Assembly (NCBI GenBank): GCA_017467185.1
Contig: JAFTSS010000096.1
Location: 1-49,417, forward strand
From: Paludibacteraceae bacterium
Lineage (GTDB): Bacteria > Bacteroidota > Bacteroidia > Bacteroidales > Paludibacteraceae
Direction: 5' to 3'
DNA length: 49,417 nt
Below the pieces are notes generated by a model. That model worked only from the letters and a program-made list of their open reading frames with translations, ran no database searches and was not told the DNA's origin. Numbering within the stretch: the first letter of the stretch is position 1; the number at the start of each line of letters is the position of its first letter. A program made the translations under genes and the position numbers. Positions 8,812 through 17,431 of this stretch are shown one piece after another.

Positions 8812-10417
8812 AATCTTTAATTTGTTTTAGTGCTTCGATAACTGTTTCGTCGGTGGTGTAGAGAAGAGGGTAGAAGCCTTCGTCGCCGAGGATATTGCGC
8901 ACTATGTATGAGTTTATGTGTTCGTTGATTAGTTTGCGTGATGTACGTTTGTCGTTATTTGTGCCTGTTATGCCCTCTTTTGTCGCGTATGCTTCAAGTT
9001 GTTCGAAAAGATTGAGCGATGCAAGGTGTTTATTGAGCGATTGCCAATCGGTGTATTGTTTGAGTTCAGCGCGATGTGCTTCGGTATATTTCAACGCAAA
9101 CTTGTAGATAAGAGCTTTGTTTACTAATTTAGTAAAGTAAGGAGTGATGTCGGATGTGTCGCGAGGGACGAATATGTCGGGCATGATGCCACCTCCGCCA
9201 TAGACAATACGACCGTTTTTGGTGTAATATTCTACAGAGTCGGCAAGATGGATAGAGTCGGCATTGAAGAATTCGCCATGTAGATAGCGATTCCAAATGT
9301 CGGTTTCGTAGTCTTCGGCTTTGCCACGAGTGTAAGGTTTTTGGATGCAACGACCTGAAGGTGTATAGTAGCGTGCGATAGTGAGACGAGCTTGACTGCC
9401 ATCGCTAAAATTGAAAGGTTGTTGCACTAGCCCTTTGCCAAAAGAGCGACGCCCGATGATTGTAGCGCGGTCGTTGTCTTGCATAGCCCCTGCAAAGATT
9501 TCGCTTGCAGAACCAGACCATTCATCGATAAGCACGATAAGAGGTGTGTTTTTGAAAGAACCACTACCTGTAGCTTTGATATCGTAACGAGGATAAGCAC
9601 GACCTTCGATATATACGATTAGTTCTTCGCGATTTAGGAATTCGTTAATCATATTTACTGCAGCATCGAGATAACCGCCCGAATTGCCACGTAGGTCAAC
9701 AATGAGATTTTGCATGCCTTGGGCTTTGAGTTTAGCAAGACCTGTTAAAAATTCAGAGTAAGTGTTGGCTCCAAAAGAATTGACTGCTATAAAACCAGTT
9801 GCGGGAGTAATCATATAAGCAATATCGACACTGTGTACTGGAATATCTTCGCGAGTGATGTCGAAATATAGAGTTTCTGGGGTGCCACGACGCACAATGC
9901 CGAGGCGAACTTTTGAATCTTTAGGACCACGGAGTTTTTTGAATACCTTTTCGTTGTTTATCTCTTTACCTACGAAAAGAGTGTCGTTGACTTCAGTTAT
10001 GCGGTCGCCAGGAAGGAGTCCTGCACGTTCGGATGGGCCTCCAGAGATTACATCGACTATGTATATTGTGTCTTCTTGGATGTTGAATTGCACACCAATA
10101 CCCGAAAAAGAGCCTTCGAGTTGTTCGTTGGCAGCCTCAAGGTCTTCTTTTGGAATGTAGCTTGAGTGGGGGTCGAGTTGGTTGAGTGCGGTGATAATTA
10201 CAGCCTCGTTGACTTGAGCAATGTCGATAGTATCGACGTATGCGCGGTCGATAATATTTAAAAGCTCGGTTACTTTGTTTGAAGCAGCGTTATTACCCTG
10301 TAGTTTAGAGCTGATATCGCCGAGCATGGTTTGTGTAGAGCGGGCAGATATTATATAACCGAGAACTACGCCAAAAGCAAGAGTTATGGCGATAATTATA
10401 GGAAGGAATTTTTTCAT
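8810..10417 (-). CDS. S41 family C-terminal processing peptidase
   Basis: This 535-residue protein starts with a signal anchor (KKFLPIIIAITLAFGVVLGY). A PDZ domain follows (about 100-190; SGGPSERAGLLPGD), then the tail-specific protease fold with LIVDLRGNSGG, the serine motif in SGSASEIFAGA and the lysine motif FGKGLVQ, consistent with a Ser/Lys dyad. A long C-terminal extension follows residue 400. Such enzymes cleave periplasmic proteins at C-termini and take part in envelope maintenance. The upstream dCMP-deaminase-like gene is separated by a CTATAG array. Confidence 0.93.
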   Translation of the reverse strand: MKKFLPIIIAITLAFGVVLGYIISARSTQTMLGDISSKLQGNNAASNKVTELLNIIDRAYVDTIDIAQVNEAVIITALNQLDPHSSYIPKEDLEAANEQLEGSFSGIGVQFNIQEDTIYIVDVISGGPSERAGLLPGDRITEVNDTLFVGKEINNEKVFKKLRGPKDSKVRLGIVRRGTPETLYFDITREDIPVHSVDIAYMITPATGFIAVNSFGANTYSEFLTGLAKLKAQGMQNLIVDLRGNSGGYLDAAVNMINEFLNREELIVYIEGRAYPRYDIKATGSGSFKNTPLIVLIDEWSGSASEIFAGAMQDNDRATIIGRRSFGKGLVQQPFNFSDGSQARLTIARYYTPSGRCIQKPYTRGKAEDYETDIWNRYLHGEFFNADSIHLADSVEYYTKNGRIVYGGGGIMPDIFVPRDTSDITPYFTKLVNKALIYKFALKYTEAHRAELKQYTDWQSLNKHLASLNLFEQLEAYATKEGITGTNNDKRTSRKLINEHINSYIVRNILGDEGFYPLLYTTDETVIEALKQIKD

Positions 10418-10430
10418 TTTGCTTTAATTT

Positions 10431-10486
10431 TTATAGTTGCTATAGCTGCTATAGATACTATAGCTACTATAGTTTCTATAGTTATT
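10431..10486. repeat. CTATAG 9-bp repeat array, copy 3
   Basis: Six consecutive 9-bp units of TATAG or CTATAG with spacers TTG, CTG, ATA, CTA, TTT and TTA occupy nearly all of the 70-bp gap between the dCMP-deaminase-like gene and the S41 protease gene. Confidence 0.85.
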
Positions 10487-10487
10487 T

Positions 10488-10907
10488 TTAAATTTCTACA
10501 AAAACAACTTCGATGCCAGCGCGTTGGAGTAGTTCGATTCCATCACGGATGCGGTATTCTTCGCCATAAACAACGCGAACGATGCCAGATTGGATGATTA
10601 GCTTAGCGCACTCGATACAAGGTGATGCTGTAACGTAGAGAGTTGCGCCATCGCTACTATTGCCAGAGCGGGCTACTTTAGTTATAGCGTTAGCTTCGGC
10701 GTGAAGTACGTATGGGAGTGATGTGTTGTTGTCGTCTTCGCAGTTGTTCTCGAATCCAGAAGGTGTACCATTGTAGCCATCAGAGATAATCATTTGATTT
10801 TTAACGAGCAGTGCACCTACTTGGCGACGTTTGCAATATGAATTTTCAGCCCAAATGCGAGCCATACGCATATAGCGTTGATCGAGTAGTTCTTGTTTTG
10901 TTGCCAT
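10488..10907 (-). CDS. dCMP deaminase family protein (ComEB-like)
   Basis: The 139-residue zinc deaminase has HAE (His69, Glu71) and PCIEC (Cys97, Cys100), the zinc ligands and proton-shuttle Glu of the cytidine/deoxycytidylate deaminase fold. Members convert dCMP to dUMP, feeding dTTP synthesis. Length and the N-terminal RYMRMARIWAENSYC helix fit the dCMP-deaminase subgroup rather than CDA or TadA. It lies 41 bp downstream of the PfkB kinase gene, presumably co-transcribed. Confidence 0.9.
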   Translation of the reverse strand: MATKQELLDQRYMRMARIWAENSYCKRRQVGALLVKNQMIISDGYNGTPSGFENNCEDDNNTSLPYVLHAEANAITKVARSGNSSDGATLYVTASPCIECAKLIIQSGIVRVVYGEEYRIRDGIELLQRAGIEVVFVEI

Positions 10908-10948
10908 ATTTTTTAATGTGGAATTAGGAATGAGAAATTAGGAATGTT

Positions 10949-11920
10949 TTAATTATTCAACTTGTCATATATTTTTTGCCAGCGTTCTGGGGTGATTTTT
11001 GCGCCGATTTCTTCGATTACTTGTGCTGCACAAAGTGTGCCGATTTCGGCGCAACGATTGAGAGGTAAATTGTTGGCATAGCCATATAGGAAACCAGCGG
11101 CATATACATCGCCTGCACCTGTGGTGTCAATAGCTTTCACTTTTTCGGCTAGTACGTGGTATAGTGTTTCGCCTTGTTTGATGTATGAGCCTTTTGCACC
11201 AACTTTGACGATGGCTAAAGAGGCTTGTTGTGCAATTGCGTGAATGGCTTGTTCGGCAGGGAGTTGTGTGAATGCTGTAGCTTCTTCTTCGTTGGCAAAT
11301 ACGATATCTACATATTTTGATACGAAATCTTGTAGGAATTCGATATTTTCGGCTACGACGTTGTAACTTGCAAGGTCGATTGAAACAGTGAGCCCAGCCT
11401 CTTTGGCAAGTTGTCCTGCACGAGTAATAAGATTATAATTCTGTACAAGATAGCCTTCGATGTGGAGAATGTCATATTGGCGGAAGATGTCGATATTGAG
11501 GTCTTCGGCACTAAGAGTTACTGCAGCACCGAGATAGGTTGCCATGGTGCGTTCAGAATCGTTAGAAATTAGCACATTGCAACGACCTGAAGGCAAGTCA
11601 GATTTTAGAAGATGAGGAGTTACGCCATTGTTGTTTAGGTCTGTGGCATAGAAATCACCGATTTCATCGCACCCTACTTTACCAATAAACCCGACATTAC
11701 AGCCGAGGCGAGCAAGGGCGACAGAGGTGTTTGATGCGGAACCTCCAGTAGCAACATGTTTGTTGAGAAAAGATGTGGTTTCGGCTATGCAACGCATCGT
11801 TGATTGGTCGATGAGTTGCATACTACCTTTCGGTAGGTTGAGTTTGTGGAGAGACTCGTCGTTTGGAAGTTGGACAAGAATGTCAACAAGAGCATTACCG
11901 ATGCCGAGTATTTTTTTCAT
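10949..11920 (-). CDS. PfkB-family nucleoside/sugar kinase (adenosine kinase-like)
   Basis: This 323-residue protein starts MKKILGIGNALVDILVQLP, has the substrate-side glycine motif GGSASNTSVALARLG (59-73) and the C-terminal PfkB motif DTTGAGD (265-271; Asp271 is the expected catalytic base). Bacteroidetes orthologues are usually annotated as adenosine kinase, which makes AMP from adenosine and ATP, but the specificity cannot be read from the sequence. It is the promoter-proximal gene of the minus-strand run. No clear TAnnTTTG box is seen directly upstream; a palindrome lies there. Confidence 0.88.
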   Translation of the reverse strand: MKKILGIGNALVDILVQLPNDESLHKLNLPKGSMQLIDQSTMRCIAETTSFLNKHVATGGSASNTSVALARLGCNVGFIGKVGCDEIGDFYATDLNNNGVTPHLLKSDLPSGRCNVLISNDSERTMATYLGAAVTLSAEDLNIDIFRQYDILHIEGYLVQNYNLITRAGQLAKEAGLTVSIDLASYNVVAENIEFLQDFVSKYVDIVFANEEEATAFTQLPAEQAIHAIAQQASLAIVKVGAKGSYIKQGETLYHVLAEKVKAIDTTGAGDVYAAGFLYGYANNLPLNRCAEIGTLCAAQVIEEIGAKITPERWQKIYDKLNN

Positions 11921-11945
11921 AAATTTTATTAATTAGACTTATTAA

Positions 11946-11973
11946 ACTAATTAGTCCAATTGGGCTAATTAGT
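11946..11973. other. 28-bp palindrome upstream of the PfkB kinase gene
   Basis: ACTAATTAG and CTAATTAGT flank a nearly self-complementary core, giving a palindrome with one mismatched pair. It lies between the kinase start codon and the tRNA terminator, so it could be an operator or part of a termination structure. Confidence 0.5.
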
Positions 11974-11983
11974 TGTTTTTAAC

Positions 11984-12016
11984 AAAAAAAGCCTGATAGA
12001 CAAGTGTCTTACAGGC
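11984..12016 (-). terminator. Terminator of the tRNA-Asn pair
   Basis: On the minus strand GCCTG..AGACA pairs with TGTCT..CAGGC and is followed by a run of seven T. It lies just downstream of the second transcribed tRNA. Confidence 0.9.
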
Positions 12017-12026
12017 TTTTCTTGCG

Positions 12027-12100
12027 CTCTCCCTCTTGGACTTGAACCAAGGACCCTCTGATTAACAGTCAGATGCTCTAACCAACTGAGCTAAGGAAGA
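12027..12100 (-). tRNA. tRNA-Asn (GTT), copy 2
   Basis: Read on the minus strand this is a 74-nt cloverleaf. The acceptor stem TCTTCCT pairs with AGGGAGA (one T-G pair). The D-arm GCTC/GAGC, anticodon loop CTGTTAA (anticodon GTT) and T-loop TTCAAGT are all present, with discriminator G. No CCA is encoded. It is identical to the copy 19 bp upstream. Confidence 0.97.
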
Positions 12101-12119
12101 ATGTACTTTTAAACTATTG

Positions 12120-12193
12120 CTCTCCCTCTTGGACTTGAACCAAGGACCCTCTGATTAACAGTCAGATGCTCTAACCAACTGAGCTAAGGAAGA
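12120..12193 (-). tRNA. tRNA-Asn (GTT), copy 1
   Basis: The same 74-nt cloverleaf with anticodon GTT, base for base identical to the downstream copy. The pair shares one upstream promoter and one downstream terminator, so both are probably cut from one precursor. Confidence 0.97.
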
Positions 12194-12234
12194 ATGCTTT
12201 ATTAAGTGCTGAGGTGTTACCCTCAATTGCTCGG

Positions 12235-12265
12235 CAAAGTTACTGCTTTTTTTTGAATTGACAAA
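12235..12265 (-). promoter_or_regulatory. Promoter of the tRNA-Asn operon
   Basis: On the minus strand TTTG (12262-12265) is followed after 19 bp by TAACTTTG (12235-12242), the Bacteroidetes primary promoter pattern. Copy 1 of the tRNA begins about 40 bp downstream. From 12266 to 12361 I see only A/T-rich sequence and a weak T-tailed hairpin beyond the uvrA stop codon. Confidence 0.8.
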
Positions 12266-12361
12266 ATATTTTTTGTAAAAAAGTTTATTATTTATGTAAT
12301 TTGTTGATTTACAGTAGTTGTTTTTGCCTTAAAAAGCATAAAAAAGCAGATTAAATGCCGT

Positions 12362-15300
12362 TTAATTGATGTTTAAAAGTTGTTTTAGTGCTTTACCTGT
12401 ATGTGATTTTTCGCATTTTGCTACTTTTTCGGGTGTTCCGCACACAACTATGTTGCCTCCGCGAGTACCACCTTCGGGTCCGATATCAATAATGTGGTCG
12501 GCACATTTTATGACATTTAGGTTGTGTTCGATGATGAGAACCGTGTGTCCGCGCTTGATTAAGGCGTTGAGTGCAGTCATGAGTTTGCGTATGTCGTGGG
12601 TATGAAGTCCGGTAGTAGGTTCGTCGAATATGAAGAATGTGTGTTCTTGTGATTCTTGAGATAGATAGTAGGCGAGTTTGACACGTTGGCTTTCGCCACC
12701 AGAGAGAGTGCTTGAACTTTGACCGAGTCGGACATAGCCAATACCTACATCTTGTAATGGTTTCAGACGTTTTATAATTTTCTTTGTAGTGCTATCTGGG
12801 TGAGCTTCGAAGAATTCGATGGCTTGGTTGACAGTCATTTCGAGTACGTCGTGGATATTTGCACCATGGAATTTGACATCAAGAATGTCGTTTTTAAAGC
12901 GTTTGCCGTGGCAAGCTTCGCAAGGGAGTACGAGGTCAGCCATGAATTGCATAGGTACGGTTACAGTACCTTCGCCTTGACATACAGGGCAACGACCACC
13001 ATCGACGTTGAAAGAGAAGTGGGCAGGTGTGAAGCCCATTTGTTTTGAGAGTTGTTGGTCGGCAAAGAGTTTGCGAATGTCGTCGTAGGCTTTGAGATAA
13101 GTAACAGGATTAGAGCGGCTTGATTTGCCTATAGGGTTTTGGTCGACAATTTCTACTGCCTTCACGAGGTGGAGACTACCTGTTAGAGATCCATAATGTA
13201 CCTTTTCTTCAGTTTGTAGGTCGAGAGCACGGCGGAGGGCATTGTAGAGTACATCACGTACAAGACTACTTTTGCCTGAGCCAGAAACACCTGTTACGGC
13301 AGTCATTATGCCGAGTGGGAATTTGACGTCGATGCCTTTGAGGTTGTTTTGAGTTGCACCTTTGATTTCTATATAGTTAGACGAGCGACGACGTGATGTT
13401 GGGATTGGAATTTCGAGGTCGCTGGTGAGGTATTTTAGGGTGTAAGATTTTTTTAATGCACAATTCACAATGCACAATTCACAATTATTAGCGTTGTCAT
13501 TTGGGCAAATATAATTTTTATCATCATTTATTTGATTTTTATTTTGCATTATGCATTGTGCATTGTGCATTGTTAAGACCACTTCACCGCCATGGCGACC
13601 TGCTTCGGGACCGATGTCGATGATGTAGTCGGCAGCGCGCATGATTTCTTCGTCGTGTTCGACAACTATTACGGTATTGCCAAGTTGTTGTAGTTGGCGT
13701 AGGACCTTGATAAGTCGTTCGGTGTCACGTGGATGAAGTCCAATGCTTGGTTCGTCGAGAATATATAATGAACCAACAAGAGCAGAGCCGAGAGAAGTGG
13801 CGAGGTTGATACGTTGACTTTCGCCACCAGAGAGAGTGTTGCTTTGGCGATTGAGTGTAAGGTATTCAAGACCTACGTCCATGAGGAATTGAAGTCGAGT
13901 AGTGATTTCGCGAATAAGTCGTTTTGCAACTTCAGCTTCGTGCTCAGGTAGTTGTAGAGATGTGATGAATGTGTATAATTCGTTGATAGGTAAATCAACT
14001 AATTGACTAATAGATTTACCATTGATTTTGACATAATTTGCCTCTTTGCGTAGGCGTGTGCCATGGCAATCGGGGCAAAGAGTTTTACCACGATAGCGAG
14101 AGAGCATTACGCGGTATTGGATTTTATATTGCTGAGATTCAATTTCTTTGAATAGGTCGTTGAGCCCCATAAAGTATTGGTTGCCTGTCCATAAGAGTTG
14201 TTTTTGAGCGTCGGTGAGTTGGAAGTAAGGTTTATGGATAGGGAATTTGAATTTTTCGGCATGGAGTATGAGGTCGCGTTTACCTTGTCCCATGACAGCA
14301 CCTCGCCAAGGCATTACGGCGTCTTGATAAATGCTGAGTGATTGGTCGGGGATTACGAGGTCGGGGTCGATGCCGAGAATTTTGCCAAAGCCTTCGCAAG
14401 TGGGGCATGCACCGAGTGGATTGTTGAACGAGAACATGCGCTCGGAAGGAAGTTCGAATGTTATTCCATCGGCCTCGAAGGCTTTTGAGAATTCGGTGTA
14501 TTGCCATTCATCGCCCTCTTTGTGAGCAACGGTGCAGTAGTCTTTGCCTTCGAAAAAGGCAGTTTCGATTGAGTCGTAAAGGCGATTGCGGAGTTCGTTA
14601 GAAGAGTTGGCTGTTACGCGGTCAATAACGAGGTAGAGTTTAGAGTTTAGAGTTGAGAGTTTAGAGTTGAGAGTTTGTGTACTCTTTCGTCCTTCTGATA
14701 CCTCTTCTAATTTAGGTGAAGAGTTTTGAGTGGAGTTGACCCCCTCCGCCCTTTGGGCTTGTTCCCCTAAAACAGGAAGACAATTATCTGCGTTGTCGGA
14801 TAATATATCGGAGATGCGGATGAATTCACCGTTATGCATTAGGCGGGTGAAGCCTTGAGAGTGCAGAGTTGAAAGTTTAGAGTTTAGAGTTGAGAGTTGA
14901 GAGTTGCTTTTGTCTGATTTAGTGGGATTTTGTCTTGTATCTCGTGTCTCGTATCTCGTGTCTCGTGTCTCGTATCTCGTGTCTATTAAAGGTACAAGTA
15001 GTACGGCGGTAGTGCCTTCGGGGAGGGAGATGATGTGTTGAATTACATCATCTACGGTATGGCGTTTTACCTCTTTGCCTGATTTTGGTGAATAGGTATG
15101 GCCAATGCGTGCAAAGAGGAGTTTGAGATATTCGTATATTTCGGTAGTAGTGCCGACAGTTGAGCGTGGGTTGTTGTTTATAACCTTTTGTTCGATAGCG
15201 ATGGCAGGTGGTATGCCCTTGATCATATCGACCTCAGGTTTGTTCATGCGTCCGAGAAATTGGCGGACATAACTTGATAGCGATTCGACATAACGACGCT

Positions 15301-15460
15301 GACCTTCGGCGTAAATAGTGTCGAAAGCAAGCGAAGATTTACCAGAGCCAGAGAGACCTGTAATGACAATGAATTTATTTCGAGGAATTTCGAGGTCAAT
15401 GCCTTTAAGGTTGTGGACTCGGGCGTTTTTTATGATAATATTTTCGTTTTTTTCTTTCAT
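12362..15460 (-). CDS. uvrA: Excinuclease ABC subunit A (UvrA) with in-frame repeat insertions
   Basis: UvrA recognises bulky DNA lesions and loads UvrB in nucleotide excision repair. Visible are Walker [10 protein letters not shown] (33-41), zinc-binding CPTCEGFG and CPDCHGTR, signature [12 protein letters not shown], a second Walker [18 protein letters not shown], signature [12 protein letters not shown] and the final FDEPTTGLH. The 1032 residues exceed the usual 930-950 because three low-complexity segments are inserted in frame: about 160-201 and 228-275, both within the UvrB-interaction region, and about 630-669, between the halves. Each is built from intergenic repeat families of this genome. 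All core motifs are intact, so the protein is probably functional. A GTAC-box repeat element sits directly upstream of the start codon. Confidence 0.96.
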   Translation of the reverse strand: MKEKNENIIIKNARVHNLKGIDLEIPRNKFIVITGLSGSGKSSLAFDTIYAEGQRRYVESLSSYVRQFLGRMNKPEVDMIKGIPPAIAIEQKVINNNPRSTVGTTTEIYEYLKLLFARIGHTYSPKSGKEVKRHTVDDVIQHIISLPEGTTAVLLVPLIDTRYETRDTRYETRDTRQNPTKSDKSNSQLSTLNSKLSTLHSQGFTRLMHNGEFIRISDILSDNADNCLPVLGEQAQRAEGVNSTQNSSPKLEEVSEGRKSTQTLNSKLSTLNSKLYLVIDRVTANSSNELRNRLYDSIETAFFEGKDYCTVAHKEGDEWQYTEFSKAFEADGITFELPSERMFSFNNPLGACPTCEGFGKILGIDPDLVIPDQSLSIYQDAVMPWRGAVMGQGKRDLILHAEKFKFPIHKPYFQLTDAQKQLLWTGNQYFMGLNDLFKEIESQQYKIQYRVMLSRYRGKTLCPDCHGTRLRKEANYVKINGKSISQLVDLPINELYTFITSLQLPEHEAEVAKRLIREITTRLQFLMDVGLEYLTLNRQSNTLSGGESQRINLATSLGSALVGSLYILDEPSIGLHPRDTERLIKVLRQLQQLGNTVIVVEHDEEIMRAADYIIDIGPEAGRHGGEVVLTMHNAQCIMQNKNQINDDKNYICPNDNANNCELCIVNCALKKSYTLKYLTSDLEIPIPTSRRRSSNYIEIKGATQNNLKGIDVKFPLGIMTAVTGVSGSGKSSLVRDVLYNALRRALDLQTEEKVHYGSLTGSLHLVKAVEIVDQNPIGKSSRSNPVTYLKAYDDIRKLFADQQLSKQMGFTPAHFSFNVDGGRCPVCQGEGTVTVPMQFMADLVLPCEACHGKRFKNDILDVKFHGANIHDVLEMTVNQAIEFFEAHPDSTTKKIIKRLKPLQDVGIGYVRLGQSSSTLSGGESQRVKLAYYLSQESQEHTFFIFDEPTTGLHTHDIRKLMTALNALIKRGHTVLIIEHNLNVIKCADHIIDIGPEGGTRGGNIVVCGTPEKVAKCEKSHTGKALKQLLNIN
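13454..13573. repeat. Intergenic-type inverted repeat inside uvrA (insert 3)
   Basis: Runs of AATTCACAATGCACAATTCAC on one side and TGCATTGTGCATTGTGCATTG on the other form long inverted arms. The same type of repeat forms the terminator after gcvP (39198-39241). It encodes peptide such as [10 protein letters not shown] and [12 protein letters not shown], unlike any UvrA family sequence. Confidence 0.8.
14636..14780. repeat. Composite repeat insertion inside uvrA (insert 2)
   Basis: It contains tandem TTTAGAGTTGAGAG units (peptide [13 protein letters not shown]) and a CCCCCTCCGC...CCCCTAAAACAGG segment. The latter corresponds, on the opposite strand, to the intergenic repeat at 48921-48960. 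Both occur in frame in uvrA. Confidence 0.75.
14857..14985. repeat. Composite repeat insertion inside uvrA (insert 1)
   Basis: It contains TTTAGAGTTGAGAG-type units and a microsatellite of TCTCGTGTCTCGTATCTCGTG (peptide [16 protein letters not shown]). The microsatellite also occurs in the intergenic hairpin at 42957-43025, upstream of the 5-alpha-reductase gene. Confidence 0.8.
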
Positions 15461-15469
15461 TATTTTCTG

Positions 15470-15682
15470 TTTTAACAGAAGTACATATTTTTGTTTATGG
15501 GCTTGTGAGTTTTAAGTTGGATTTTTTGATTTTGGTGAGGATAATTATTTATTTGAGTACAAGCCTTGTAATTGATTGGTTTGGAATGTATGTACTTGAA
15601 AAAATAAATTTAGCCGTAGGGAATTTTGGGTGGCAAAATAAATTAGTTGTCCTATAGAATTAGGTATGTACTTATGTTTAAA
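15470..15682 (+). repeat. GTAC-box dispersed element, copy A
   Basis: The left end is TTTTAACAGAAGTACATATT and the right end GTACTTATGTTTAAA, forming terminal inverted repeats. Inner boxes GAGTACAAGCCTTG and ATGTACTTGAAAAA form a second inverted pair. Its 213 bp match copy B (214 bp). It lies between the uvrA start codon (9 bp away) and the 3' end of the DUF4831-like gene, in reverse orientation with respect to uvrA. See copies at 30501, 43815, 45244 and 46222. Confidence 0.85.
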
Positions 15683-15691
15683 TTCAAAAAA

Positions 15692-16741
15692 TTATTTTTC
15701 GATTTTGAGGATTGTGCCTAATTCGGGATTAAAGTGTATCTTGGCTGTTTTATTGTTAGTGATATTTGCGTTGAGATGTGTAGTGTAACCGAATTGAGCA
15801 ATAGGGAGGGTTGTTTGTGTAGTTAATTCGGGACTTTCGATTAAGATTTTAGCTTTGCCAGGCACGTTGTAGTAGAAACCTTTAGGGGCTTTTTCTTGTT
15901 TTGGGTCGGTGAGGGGAGCATTGTAATAAGTGCCTTTGATATTGAGATAGATAGGCTCGCCGATGACATTGCTTGCGTCAGTAAGGCCTTCGGTACTACT
16001 TATGCGGGCTATTACATAATTTTTGAGATCATCGTCAGGAGTAATTCGGTATTCTTTTGTAACAGTGTAAGTTGTACTTTTGCCGATGAAGAATGCGAGT
16101 AGTTCTGCTTCTTCGTGGTCGAGTTGAGCGAGCATGGTTTTAAGGGCTTCACCGTCGGGTAGTTGTTCGAGGTCGGCAGTGAGTAGGGCAGTACGACTTT
16201 CGCGGATACGATAGATTTGACGAGCTACCATTTCTGCCATTTTAGGAATTGAGGTAGAAACAAGAGCGTCTTCGTTAAGTACAGAGTAGTCGAAAGAGAG
16301 AGTTTTGTTGAATTTGTCTGACTTGTCTGACTTGTCCGACCTGTCTGACTTGTTTGACAAAAGGTTCACCCCAACGATAATATTGTCGTGGGTGTATGTG
16401 ATGTTATTGGCGATGCCACGATTGTCAATTGCTACTTGGAATGTGCGATTAGGATCGGCAATGGCGTTAGTTTTGATTTCGATGTTGTCGATTTGCCAAG
16501 TTTCGTTGTTGATAGTTATGATTTCTTTTGTTGCGAGATAGCGTTCTGCATATTGGTAGAATGGTCCTGGTTTCTCGATTGTATGACGAGCTGTAATCAC
16601 GATGTTTAGCTCGGTTTTTGGAAGAGAATATGTGATGCCGTTGAGTTGGTCTTTGGAGGCATCGAACGGAATAACAGATGTTTGAGCTAAAGAGATGAAT
16701 GAAAGTGAGATTAGGCTTAGCGCTAAGATGAAATGTTTCAT
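15692..16741 (-). CDS. DUF4831-like exported protein
   Basis: The protein starts with a clear signal peptide (KHFILALSLISLSFISLAQ). It contains YSLPKTELNIVITARHTIEKPGPFYQYAERYL in two parts characteristic of the Bacteroidetes DUF4831 family: a YxLPKT strand and a PGPFYxYAExYL helix. Function is unknown; the family is thought to be periplasmic or envelope-associated. I chose ATG at 16741 rather than an upstream TTG because the TTG overlaps the -7 promoter box. A nine-bp microsatellite (16314-16360) inserts an Asp-Lys-Ser-rich stretch. It is transcribed divergently from aroQ. Confidence 0.75.
   Translation of the reverse strand: MKHFILALSLISLSFISLAQTSVIPFDASKDQLNGITYSLPKTELNIVITARHTIEKPGPFYQYAERYLATKEIITINNETWQIDNIEIKTNAIADPNRTFQVAIDNRGIANNITYTHDNIIVGVNLLSNKSDRSDKSDKSDKFNKTLSFDYSVLNEDALVSTSIPKMAEMVARQIYRIRESRTALLTADLEQLPDGEALKTMLAQLDHEEAELLAFFIGKSTTYTVTKEYRITPDDDLKNYVIARISSTEGLTDASNVIGEPIYLNIKGTYYNAPLTDPKQEKAPKGFYYNVPGKAKILIESPELTTQTTLPIAQFGYTTHLNANITNNKTAKIHFNPELGTILKIEK
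16314..16360. repeat. 9-bp microsatellite TTGTCTGAC inside the DUF4831-like gene
   Basis: Five units of TTGTCTGAC, with small variations, encode in frame on the minus strand a Ser-Asp-Lys repeat. A related motif occurs in the TolC-like gene near 21168-21195 and in uvrA near 14910. Confidence 0.85.
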
Positions 16742-16768
16742 AATTGTGATATTTTTTGTAATAATTTG

Positions 16769-16776
16769 CAAAGATA
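16769..16776 (-). promoter_or_regulatory. -7 promoter box of the DUF4831-like gene
   Basis: TATCTTTG on the minus strand fits TAnnTTTG and lies 28 bp before the chosen ATG. No good -33 box is seen at the expected distance. Confidence 0.55.
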
Positions 16777-16866
16777 CTTATTTTAATTCATAATTCATAA
16801 TTCATAATTAATAATTTTTGTTAAATTGATGTGCCTTTTTCTTTTTTATATATCCAACTTTTTTCG

Positions 16867-16874
16867 TAACTTTG
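16867..16874 (+). promoter_or_regulatory. -7 promoter box of aroQ
   Basis: TAACTTTG fits TAnnTTTG, 18 bp before the aroQ start codon. A T-rich stretch lies at the -33 position. Confidence 0.65.
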
Positions 16875-16892
16875 CAAAAATGTTTTTGAAAT

Positions 16893-17318
16893 ATGAAAAT
16901 AGTGATAATCAATGGACCTAACTTGAATTTGTTGGGTATTCGTGAACCGGAAAAATATGGTTTTAGGAGTTTTGAAGATTATTTGTTAGAGTTGCGTACG
17001 AGATTTGAGGGGTGTGAGTTGGAGTATTATCAGTCGAATGTTGAGGGCGAGATAATCAATAAATTACAAGAGGTGGGTTTTTCGGTTGATGGAATCGTAT
17101 TGAATGCGGGTGGATATACGCATACTTCGGTGGCGATAGCTGATGCTGTGGCGGCAATTAGTGCGCCTGTGGTTGAAGTGCATATTACGAATATTTATGC
17201 GAGAGAGGAGGAGAGACGTGTGTCGTTGTTGTCGAAGGCTTGTGTGGGTGTGATTTCGGGGTTTGGTTTGGAGTCGTATCGTTTGGCGGTGGAGTTTTTA
17301 GTAGGGAATAAGGAATAG
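16893..17318 (+). CDS. aroQ: 3-dehydroquinate dehydratase, type II
   Basis: The 141-residue cytosolic enzyme converts 3-dehydroquinate to 3-dehydroshikimate in the shikimate pathway. It begins with the type II signature NGPNLNLLGIREPEKYG, containing the catalytic Tyr22, and has the substrate-binding VHITN and the arginine-containing lid EEERR. Length is typical. A 14-bp tandem repeat overlaps its last codons (VGNKE and stop), so the C-terminus was shaped by the repeat. It has its own promoter and is not obviously in an operon. Confidence 0.96.
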   Translation: MKIVIINGPNLNLLGIREPEKYGFRSFEDYLLELRTRFEGCELEYYQSNVEGEIINKLQEVGFSVDGIVLNAGGYTHTSVAIADAVAAISAPVVEVHITNIYAREEERRVSLLSKACVGVISGFGLESYRLAVEFLVGNKE

Positions 17319-17338
17319 GGAATAAGGAATAGGGAATG
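17301..17338. repeat. 14-bp tandem repeat at the aroQ 3' end
   Basis: About two and a half units of AATAGGGAATAAGG run through the aroQ stop codon. Related GGAATTAGGAAT microsatellites occur at 10920-10945 and 17527-17560. Confidence 0.75.
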
Positions 17339-17431
17339 TTTTGATTTTAATTTGTTTAGTGTTTGAAGGATTGAAATGTTAATTTTGGAGTTTGAAAAAT
17401 AATTTTTTTTTGTTTTGTGATTAAACTTTTT

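Noticed and set aside
12027-12193. Attachment site suggested by the duplicated tRNA-Asn
   Set aside because: No integrase or other phage/element gene is near, and the two copies share one promoter and terminator; a simple tandem duplication suffices.
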